DNA from: Malachius bipustulatus
Lineage: Eukaryota; Arthropoda; Insecta; Coleoptera; Melyridae
Direction of reading: 5' to 3'
Length of the DNA: 64,000 bases
Assembly: GCA_910589415.1 (NCBI GenBank)
Contig: OU342638.1
Location: 3,968,001-4,032,000 of the forward strand
Shown here one piece after another: positions 55,385 through 64,000 of the stretch. The notes under the pieces were generated by a model that saw only the letters and a program-made list of their open reading frames with translations, did not search any database and was not told the DNA's origin. Position numbers and translations under genes: made by a program. The first letter of the stretch is position 1. The number at the start of each line of letters is the position of its first letter.

Positions 55385-55747
55385 TTATTTAGAATCTTCA
55401 AACATTTCAGAATGTCTACGTTTGTAGTGTCTCATCATATAGCTTAGAAGTGTTGTTTCAAATTGACAGATGTCGCACTTGTGCACTTGCTTCTTTGAAT
55501 GTTTTGCCGTTATGTGCTTGGTCAGATTACATTTCCATTTTGTTCCAAAAGAACATTCCTGACATTGAAACACTTTAGTTTCTGTTATTAATGCTGTTAT
55601 GCCACCAGAGCCGCCATTACTCTTCTTCCAGCCAGGTTCGTGTTCTTTCTCTTCCTCTTTAAATTCAGAATTTATTTGTCTCTGCGTTTCTTGTGAGTCT
55701 TCAAGTTCACTTTTTACCGGGAAGGTGAGTAGGGACTCCTCCTCCAT
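55385..55747 (-). CDS. Two-finger C2H2 zinc-finger protein
   Basis: An intact 120-codon ORF with ATG at 55747 and stop at 55385. The acidic N-terminal half (ESLLTFPVKSELEDSQETQR...) is followed by a glycine-rich link and two C2H2 fingers at about residues 62-84 and 91-113: FQCQECSFGTKWKCNLTKH and HKCDICQFETTLLSYMMRH. Each has C-x2-C and H-x3-4-H. The fingers resemble those of insect multi-finger DNA-binding proteins (KCxxCxFxT...L..H). It could be a complete small gene or the last exon of a longer one. No stops or shifts; codon use is ordinary for this AT-rich DNA. It may bind DNA, but the target is unknown. Confidence 0.75.
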   Translation of the reverse strand: MEEESLLTFPVKSELEDSQETQRQINSEFKEEEKEHEPGWKKSNGGSGGITALITETKVFQCQECSFGTKWKCNLTKHITAKHSKKQVHKCDICQFETTLLSYMMRHYKRRHSEMFEDSK

Positions 55748-56626
55748 GATGCTGATTTTTATTTCAATAATTCAATAGGTAGGTATCCTAAAGCAAAGTT
55801 ATTAAAATTTTTAATCTCACGTTCAACCGTTCAAGGAAGGAAGAAGGAATGGGTTTAAGTCAGGTTCTTAAAAATGTTAGTTCTTATTTTTAATTAATTC
55901 CCTTAGATTTTTGGGCTTCTTGGTTTGTTTCATTTGGCCAAAGTTCAGAGTTGAGTTGTTCTGTCTTGTTGATTTTCGTATCTTTAGGAAACGTGAAGAA
56001 TATTAAGCTTCTGCCAGAAGCTTTTAGCATTTTTTAATTACTTTTACTAGTAGCAACGGGACAAATATTTCTACCGTAGGCATTTTTTTTCAATAACGAG
56101 AGGAAAACCAAATATGCTCTCGCAGTTCAGTCTCCGGTCGTCGTGATGACATGTAACCATATTACTAGTTTGGTCAATTAGGTAAATTTAGATTTTAATT
56201 TACTTGACTCTACCGGTAGTTTACCGCCCAACACTAGTCAGATGTCATGTCAACATCTGGTTAAAATCTTAGACTAGGTAAGCTTTTAGGATAAGTAATT
56301 CTGATGATTCGCCATAATAAGGGTGACAAACACCGTTTACAATTTTGCGCGTATACAGGTGACTCTTGAGCTACATAAAAGACAGATACAAATAAGCTGA
56401 GATACAATACATGATGACATGATCGATTAAATTACGGGAAAAGATGCCCTATTTTGCAGCGAGTCATAATTAACAGTAACACACACCGGTAATATAATGC
56501 AATTTGCAGGTTAAACAAAAATTAAGTATAAAATAATAAAAAATGCGTGATATTTTTTATAAAATTGCTGTATAAAAATATAAATTTTGCACGCTAAATT
56601 CCGGTCAGTATTTTAATGAAATGGGT
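55748..56626. other. Gene-free region
   Basis: May hold the promoter of the zinc-finger gene; no definite signals seen. Confidence 0.4.
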
Positions 56627-57790
56627 ACTAAAAAAACCTTCTTGCGCATCAATCGCAGAAATAGTGTATTTTTATGCGATTCAATAATAAATATTTTCTT
56701 CCTATTTTTTTTTATAATGAATTTAATGAAAAATAATCCGATTTTTTTTTGGGAAAACTCCACCTACCTACAAAAAAAAAGAATGATCCTCTCGTGGATG
56801 CGAACCCGCTCCAACAGTTAGCAAGTCAAGGATGTAACAAACTGAGCCACACGGTGCGTTTCGAATTTGTAGTGATGATGGGGTAGATATATGTAGTACG
56901 TCAGGTACCTACATCTACTCATTTTATTTTTTAAACTGGTCATATCTTAGTTATTAAAAAACCAATTTGAATACTTTTTTCACCTGCATGTAGGTGATTT
57001 AATTGTCGTTGCGATTGCTCTTCTAATTTTCAGAACCATTCATAATTGAATGTGAAAAAAAATAAAAAAGAAATTGCGAACCATTTCATCGATTTAATAA
57101 TTTTATATAAGTGTAAGCTAATTTTGCACAAGCGAAAAACTTTTTTATCTTTCGTTTAAAGTGCTACATTAATCGAGGCGAATTGAAGCTAAGACATCAA
57201 ATTATATGTTAAAGCAAAAAAAAATGGAAAATTTCGGTTCAACTTCTTCAAAAATGGACTCATAAACGGTTATAGAATTGACACATTTTCACCCTTTTTC
57301 CTACCCACGACACTGGCTTATTAATGGAAAATATGCTAATTTTATTGCATTAACTCAAATTTCCAATAATTTTCTTCAAATCCTGTTAATTTGATTTCAA
57401 AGTTTTTTGCCATCTTGCTCATACAATGGTTCAAAAAATTGTCAATTTTCCGTTAATGTTCAAAAAATTCAAATGGCCGCCATTTTGAAACGGCTCGGCC
57501 GATTTGGCTCAAGTGCAATACCAGACCACTCCTTGTGGACATCTTACTCTCACAAAAGTTTCAGCCCCCTAGATTGAAAACTGCGGCCAGAAACCGTGCC
57601 TCAAGGACCGCATTTGGGGAACTTTGAAAGGACACCCTGTAGAAGTAACGTGACTTTTGGATTTTTTTTCAACGAAAATCTAAAGTCATTCCCAAGCTTT
57701 ACAAGAATCCAAAATTTCGTTCACTAATCTTGAAAGATAAAGCTACAGGAGCGTTTTTAAAATCGAAAAATCGTGATTTTGGAGAAATAA
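56627..57790 (-). repeat. Inverted, diverged copy of the 1.1-2.7-kb repeat
   Basis: 57180-57790 matches 1081-1690 in the opposite orientation (shared CGCTCCTGTAGCTTTATC, GATTAGTGAACGAA, TTGCACTTGAGC, AGGAGTGGTCTGGTATTGCA, TAATAAGCCAG). 56627-56700 matches 2660-2720 (GCGCATCAATCGCAGAAATA in reverse). Between them lies a tRNA-like stretch with no equivalent on the left. Confidence 0.75.
56783..56858 (-). other. tRNA-derived (SINE-like) segment
   Basis: The minus strand reads TGGCTCAGTTTGTTACA, close to an internal promoter A box, and 30 bp later GGGTTCGCATCC, close to a B box (GGTTCGAATCC), with a plausible anticodon loop TTGCTAA between. Anticodon and T stems pair poorly, so it is not a working tRNA. 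A tRNA-derived SINE head or a tRNA pseudogene fits best. Confidence 0.45.
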
Positions 57791-58872
57791 ATAAATATAT
57801 ATATAAATATATATATATATATTTACGGTACAATTCAGGCTCCGGCCATGTAATTTTTGCGGTTTACTGGGACTCCGGCGTCACCCGGCGTCCGATATAC
57901 GGATCCCCAGTGACATCTTCAATTTGAAACTGCCAAATGGTTCCTCAGGTGATGTGTAACTAGTTTTCATCGAAAAATCGAGGAGCCTGACTAAATCCAT
58001 TATCTGATTGCCGTATAAGTTGTAGTTCATCGTGTATTTAGATAGAGGCGCTGCATACGATTGAGTGTATATACAAGTGGGAACCCAGAACGGTTTACTC
58101 GGCACTTGTATAAAATGTTTTAAGTAGAAAGGGTTACCTGGCACCGTTTATAAATGATACTTGGAGGATCACTGGGCGCTGTTTATAAAAATGATACTTT
58201 CAGGTTTACTCGAAGTAAAGCAGTTCATTCATACAAACACGACTATTAGCTCCTAAAACAAATTAAAAAAAATACCCACGGTCACACGGTCTACCCATAT
58301 AATGCTCTTCAATTATAGGAAAACACCGATGAGGTAATAGGGTTGATATGAAAATTAATCTCTGTTATATTCAGTTTTAGATTTAAATCCACATAATTAT
58401 ATAACATACAATTATGTTCCTACCTAATTTTTAAAGGGCCATGTTAATAATTCAGATCAGAATGGCCAGTCGCACGTCACTACAATTTTTACATTATCAC
58501 ATTTCATTTTCCTTATAGTTTCATAATTTGTGGTTGGTTCTTTTCTTTTGTGGAAAAGTACTTTAGGATCTAAGTAAAACTTGCACAGAAGAATGATTTC
58601 TTTGTTTCACGCGTCCTCATAAATAAGGCGACTGTCACTCTATTGGGCTATTCGAGTAGGATAAGGAATAATTTAAAAAAATCGTCCAATAATTAATGGG
58701 CCATCTGAATGGTAATTACAGTTATGGCGAAGCAAATATCTCCCTATTACTGATGATTTCCCTAGTACTATGATCTTCCACACTATCTCCTAGTAGTTAC
58801 CTATGTACATAGAATGCCTGAGTGCGACTGGCCACTGATCTGAATAATGACCAAAAAATGTATTTTCGAATA
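57791..58872. other. AT microsatellite then unassigned
   Basis: A (TA)n-rich tract at 57793-57822, then nothing recognised. Confidence 0.4.
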
Positions 58873-58874
58873 TA

Positions 58875-60283
58875 CAAGGTGTTTCTAAAAGAAGTACCGC
58901 AAGTTGGAGGGCGTGTAGATGAAGCTTAGATATTAAGAAAATTCAAATAATTTTTTTTCCAAAAATGTTTTTCAACCGAGATACAGGGTGTCGAAAAAAT
59001 TTATTATTTTAAGTTTTTGACGATATCTTAGGAACTGTTTGAGATACAGAACCCAGCTTTTGTACACATCTTGTCATTAATATTATCTACGTAAAGAGGG
59101 AAAAATAAAAAAAAAATATGTGGCAGTGAAACAATTGTATAAAAAATATCAAAAACACTATGTTAAAAGGGCTATTAGCCCTGATGTTATTAATAGTTAT
59201 ACAAGGTGTGCTTCATGTCCAAAAAGGCTCCCTTTTCGAGATGCATACCACAAAAGGAGGTCAACTATAGCGGATAATAATTATAGTTTTACAAACATTA
59301 ACGTACCGGGTGTTCCTGTTTTTGATGTCACGCGTTACTTTTTACTACGGAACTTTTTTGTCCCCACGCCACTGATTGATTCTGTATTTTTTATTCAAAG
59401 GCTAAAGTATTCCTAAACTTTTTGCTCTTTTATAAAAGAATCGTACTTGCATCGTTTTCCCGTAATTAATTCTTCATTATGGATCTATACTACTGAAAAT
59501 GTATTTCTGAAAATTTCTTTGTTAATTTAAATAATAATTTCAACAACAACTTTCCACCACAGATTCCTGGTTGTGTCAAATTGTACCGATTTAACTGAAA
59601 TTATTTATGCCTAAAATGGCACTTTTTTCAAGATACAGCTCTTACAAAATAAATTTGGAAAATACACATTTTTCAAAATACCGAAGTAAATAAAACATAA
59701 TTAAATGAGAAAATTTAGTTTCACCGCCTACTACGATTATTCTCAAGGTCAATAAATGTGAATAAAGTCATTTCTGTGAAATAAAAATTAATTTTTTTAA
59801 ATAAAATGAGATTTTCACAAAATACGTTTTCGTGGTGTGTAAGTCCATCATTAAATTTAATTATGGGAAAACCATGCAAGATACAAAACTTTAATAACAA
59901 GGCAAAAAGTTTGGTAATACTTACGCCTTTGGATAAAAAATATAGAATCAACCAGTGGCGTACGACTAAAAATTCTAGGGTAAAAAATGAGACGTGACAT
60001 CAAAAAGAGGAACAGCCTGTATATCAATGTTTGTAAAACTACTCCAGTCTATTGCTATTAACAATAGTAGTAGGCGGAGCCATTTTGAAATTTCTCAGTT
60101 AATTTATTTTTGACTTCTTCTGGAAAACGTATATTTGGTTGACCCCATTATTTTAACGACTGTATCTTGAAAAAGGTGCATTTTTGGACATAGATAATTT
60201 TGGTAAATCGGCATATTTTTTACTCGGGAGTCTATGGTAGAACCGAGGGTAGAACGTTGGTGGTACCTTTTTAGCGACAGCCT
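58875..60283. mobile_element. Possible decayed TA element, ~1.4 kb
   Basis: The left end TACAAGGTGTTTCTAAAAG and the reverse complement of the right end TACAGGCTGTCGCTAAAAAG are similar, and further inward both have CCAAAAATG then AAGATACAG or GAGATACAGGGTGT. TA flanks both sides. The inner ORF (59120-59416) has no recognised family. The divergence makes it uncertain. Confidence 0.45.
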
Positions 60284-60285
60284 GT

Positions 60286-62000
60286 ATAGCAGTGAGAAAA
60301 TTCATTTTTTACTTATGAAATTAGGTATCTGGGCAATTTATATTTTTAAACAGTGAATTCTATTTAAGAGGGACCTTATAGAAAGTGACCCTATTAAAAA
60401 TTACACCCCCATGTTGTCTTGTTGTCTTGTAGCTTCGAAGTCATTTTTGATTTTCAGTAATAGTACATGTCATTTACTTTACAATACGACTAATCGGAAA
60501 AACCGGTTTTTGTTTAATTATACCCGAGTAATTCAAAATGAGCGTTGCTCAGGCGGCGTTTCTCAATTGGGCGAATTTACCTGAGTGACCTTTCGACACG
60601 ACGGGGGTTCTTATAATCCTACAGCTCAATTGGGGTAAGGAATTTTTAAATACCGTTGAGTTATTTGCATGCATGCATGCATGGCCACGTTGCCAGATTT
60701 TACAGAAATTCCGATTTTCTACATTAAATAAAATTTATTATTATATTATATAAATTATATTATATATATTATTATAAAATGTATTATTTTTTTTTAAGTT
60801 CTATCAAATACATCATCAAGCCCTTAGTGCATTTACAATTATTTTATACTATAGGTACCTATACCTACAGCAGAAACATGAAACATTAATAGAAAAGTAA
60901 ACGTCGCTGCTATACCTAATCAAATAATCCATAAAAAGCAATCAATTACTTGAATTGATTTATCATAAATTTATCATAATTTTCAATTGACTAAGTTATT
61001 GCCTTTGAGAAAATCATGATAAGTTTTCACGATGTTTTCAATTTCATGTTGCAATAATAATTATACTTTAGAAAAGTATTTGTTTGCAGAAGTCATTCAG
61101 TTTGTTTCAAATTTCTTATTTTTTGTTTACACATTTGAAAGTGCTGTGAGAAAATACCATTGCAATGAAATACGTTTAGTACCTAAGGTACTCCACCGGA
61201 AGGATAGAAATAATAGAAAGTTGTGTTAGAACACCCTAATAGTGAAAACTGTTTCCTAATTTTCACGAAAACGATCGATTGAACGATTCGATTGCATACT
61301 TAATAATAATTAATATAGCAAAAAATACTTTTGTTTTAATTCTTGAAAAATTATTCATTTAATATTTCTCTGTCAAATAATTAGGGAATTCAATATTTAA
61401 AATTAATCATTTCAACATATGAAAATTCCTTATCCTATAGGTATGCGATAATAGAATTAACACATTTTTTGTATGGGAGAGGATGATTAATATACCTATA
61501 TGCGCTTTAGTTTAAAATAAATGTGTATTAGAGAGAAGTTTAATTTTTAAATTTTATTGATTAGAAGTAGTAAATTCCAGAGATATTTGGCATTGGAATT
61601 GCTTAGATTTGAAAACATGGTGAGTTTTCAGTAGAAAATATGGAAAACACGAAAGGTCGTGATTTTCTTACTAAACAATAAATCATAATTCGTTAATACT
61701 ATTCAACAATCCCTTGAATATATAGTAAATGATAAAAAACTTTTTTCAATTGCCACCCTTTAGTCTCGAACAAGTAGCAGTTATTGAAAATAAATCTGGC
61801 AACACTGCTATGTATATGGGCAAGGCCGCACATGTATTTCTTGTCTGTCCACTTATCTCTTATAATCCCCTAGTTTCTCGTTTCTCGCCCAATTGACCCC
61901 TGGGATTAGTGAATAACAAAATCCTTCGCCCAATTCGGTATCGCCCTGCTCAGGTATTGCTGACTTCGTTGTTATTGGAGCTATGAAGTCCGTATCCTAA
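60286..62000. other. Long gene-free AT-rich region
   Basis: Contains GCATGCATGCATGCATG near 60668 and TATATA tracts near 60745. No coding frame recognised. Confidence 0.5.
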
Positions 62001-63090
62001 GTTCCATCAATTTTTTCGGGACCGAAGCGGAGCGAAATAGAAGTGCTGGGTGGGTAAGAAGCAAAAGCAGCTATTGCAAACTAATATTAGGGTCACAACT
62101 AAGGCCTCTTTGATACTACGGTCGAATTGCTATTTTTTCTTCACTTTCAGGGCCAGGAATATCTTCGAAATTAACAGTAGCACGATTATTATTTTGATAT
62201 TTGAATTTATTTTGCATTTGCATTCCAAAAAGCATGACATCAGTCCCTATATAGTCTGAATACGATATTAGAAAGCTATATCCGGTGCCAATCCTGCTCC
62301 TGTAGGCTTCGAGGCAGTTGGCCTTGTCGTCAAGTTATTACTTCCGAGACCCGGCGTATTTATTATGTGATTATCCCCGATTCTAGCCAGACCGCACTCG
62401 CAAATTCGATTTTTAGTGCCGTTTTTTTTAGCTAATCATGGATTTGCAAAGCAAATGAATACCTTCCTGGTGTTACTATTGGTACGTCCTCCACCCCTAT
62501 ACAGGGTGTTCTACAAGCTCTATGACAAACTTTGACAGATGGTAGGTTGCTTGATTTTAAACATATTTTTTTAATAAACATGGGTCCGATTCGTTTTTGT
62601 TTAGAAGTTACAAGCATTTAAAAAATCGTAATTTTTCAAGTTCAAGGCCCTGTAAAAGGAAAACGGTTCAAGATAGAGAAAAACGGCTTACATGTCCCTG
62701 TTTTAACTTTTCATGTACTATCCAATGATGTAGATGAAATGTTTATACAGGGTGATAAAAAATTTGAAAAAATCTGAGATTTCTCCACATTTAAAAAAAT
62801 CAAAGAAAGTACAAATGTTTCTATACCATAGGATAGTCCATAAAAAGTTAAAATATGGACATGTAAGTCGTTTTTCTCTATCTTGAACCGTTTTCCTTTT
62901 ACAGGGCCTTGAACTTGAAAAATTACGATTTTTTAAATGCTTGTAACTTCTAAACAAAAACGAATCGGACCCATGTTTATTAAAAAAAATATGTTTAAAA
63001 TCAAACAACCTACCATCTGTCAAAGTTTGTCATAGAGCTTGTAGAACACCCTGTATAGGTGCCTTAGTGAAACTGTAGGATACCCGGATG
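62001..63090 (+). repeat. Second copy of the 3.4-3.9-kb exon-like repeat, with inserted MITE
   Basis: 62001-62500 plus 63054-63090 match 3410-3890 in inverted orientation. Conserved: TCACAACTAAGGCCTCTTTG, TTAACAGTAGCACGATTATT, GCAAAGCAAATGAATACCTT. The left-hand copy is uninterrupted where this one holds the foldback element. Confidence 0.7.
62502..63053. mobile_element. 552-bp foldback element, TA target
   Basis: CAGGGTGTTCTACAAGCTC and its complement; the halves are inverted copies over about 220 bp each. TA duplicated at the junctions; the empty site CCCCTATATAGGTG is seen in the paralogous copy near 3450. The arms contain CTTACATGTCCCTG...TTTTAACTTTTC and a central TATACAGGGTGATAAAAAAT, also found in the 43330 and 63115 elements. 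Confidence 0.85.
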
Positions 63091-63114
63091 GTTGATACCC
63101 TAATAGGATAATGA

Positions 63115-63545
63115 CCAAAAAATTTATTGGGGAGCCCTGCATATTACATTTTCATATTTTCTGATAAAAAGCGAATTAAAAAGAATCACACTGTGTGTGT
63201 TTAAAATAATGATTGTGAGTTATAAACAAGTGAAAATCGTCATTTTTCGATTTTCAAAACAATTCACACCAAAAACGGCTCAAGATTTTGGAAAATGTCT
63301 TACATGTTCCTATCTTAACTTTTCGTATCGTTTATAGTGTGTAGTTGAAATTTTTATACAGGGTGATGACAAATCTGATAAATTTCAATTTCATTCACAC
63401 AATGGGATACCACATGAAAACTTAAACCAGGGACATGTAAGCCATTTTCCTATATCTTGAGCCATTTCCACTGTAACTTGCTTTGAAAATGTAAGAATGA
63501 TGGCTCTCCTAAGCTGCAAAACAACAAGTTAATATAGGGTGTAAT
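63115..63545. mobile_element. Diverged foldback element, related core
   Basis: The halves are diverged inverted copies around TACAGGGTGATGACAAAT (63357). Arms: CTTACATGTTCC...TTAACTTTTCG and the complementary CAGGGACATGTAAG. The ends (CCCTGCATATTAC and the complement of GTTAATATAGGGTG) are degenerate, so the limits are approximate. Confidence 0.6.
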
Positions 63546-64000
63546 TTTTAAATGCCATTCCTCATGGCCAGTCTTAATAAGAAATTCTTTATGTATGTAG
63601 TTTAGAAGTTGTTAACGCTTACGTGTCATTTCATTAATTTAAGTTGAATCTGGCAATAATGTGCTTTTTATCTAAATACTGGAGAACATAAACAGTCCAA
63701 GCAAATTATTGGTTATTTTATTACTTCTGACACTTGGGCTTTACCACAGCCATAAGATATTTATTTATATATATTTATTTATTTATTTATTGGTTATTAC
63801 CTATCTGAATAATTATTGAAAGTCTCATTTTAAGCTTTCATTTTTTATTTCATTTTTTTCAATCACACCTTACTTAGAATTAATTTTGTGTCTTAAAACT
63901 GCCACTCAAACTCAATACTTTTCCACTAAAAATTGAAATCGGGAGACTTCAATAAATACATAGATACTAACAAAAAATTTAGATTTGCATCTAAATATCA
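63546..64000. other. Unassigned, short ATTT repeats
   Basis: A TTTA-type microsatellite at about 63757-63792. Nothing else seen. Confidence 0.4.

Noticed and set aside
56783..56858. A functional tRNA gene
   Set aside because: Anticodon and T-arm stems do not pair properly; only the internal promoter-like boxes are good.
59120..59416. A 98-codon plus-strand gene
   Set aside because: Low-complexity start, no recognised domain, lies inside a probable decayed element.

Overview
The window is eukaryotic and very probably from an insect. Evidence: AT-rich DNA with scattered short exons and GT/AG splice sites, no bacterial operons, and wall-to-wall transposable elements of types common in beetles and hemipterans (P element/THAP9, PIF/Harbinger with Myb/SANT partner genes, hAT, Tc1/mariner-like elements ending in CAGGGTGT, Ty3/gypsy, Jockey-like LINEs, Penelope). 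The species cannot be named from this sequence alone. Few host genes are visible: an intact 120-codon two-finger C2H2 protein (55.4-55.7 kb, minus), a spliced uncharacterised gene (38.6-39.2 kb, minus) and a broken SAM-domain gene (44.7-46.2 kb, plus).

Layout. 0-5 kb: a Penelope GIY-YIG fragment, a small hairpin, a 640-bp tandem pair, and a non-autonomous element whose ends are arrays of near-palindromic GGCAATGTATACAATGCC-type motifs. 5.2-9.6 kb: a DDE transposase relic, then a P-element transposase pseudogene cut by a 1,697-bp solo LTR; removing the LTR and one 4-bp target duplication restores the P frame exactly. 9.8-15.3 kb: two Harbinger-type remnants with SANT genes and an intervening terminal-inverted-repeat element. 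16.0-33.6 kb: a Russian doll. A deleted Harbinger copy holds a 16.4-kb hAT insertion with a perfect 8-bp target duplication, and the hAT transposase is itself split by a 12-kb Ty3/gypsy-type LTR complex.

The LTR complex is abnormal. It has four LTRs (minus, minus, plus, minus), three polypurine tracts, a palindrome of about 3.7 kb with LTRs at its outer ends, and an 848-codon pol ORF flanked by inverted arms of about 0.93 kb. Gag, protease and the start of RT are missing, and two catalytic aspartates have become tyrosine, so the copy should be dead.

33.6-46.2 kb: LINE ORF1 remains, gag-like tandem repeats, the spliced gene, a deleted mariner-like element, a second Ty3/gypsy pol relic, an 855-bp near-perfect foldback element, and the SAM gene. 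46.2-54.3 kb: a second doll, four layers deep: a mariner-like element with long inverted repeats holds a Jockey-like LINE, which holds a second long-TIR element, which holds a 1,391-bp solo LTR with 4-bp duplications. Every junction can be checked from the window itself. 54.8-64 kb: a foldback element with an 8-bp target duplication, the zinc-finger gene, a tRNA-like stretch, diverged inverted copies of left-hand repeats, and more foldback elements.

Nothing here works as a pathway. The content is a layered insertion history. All positions and homologies were read by eye; family names rest on motif recognition, not database searches.
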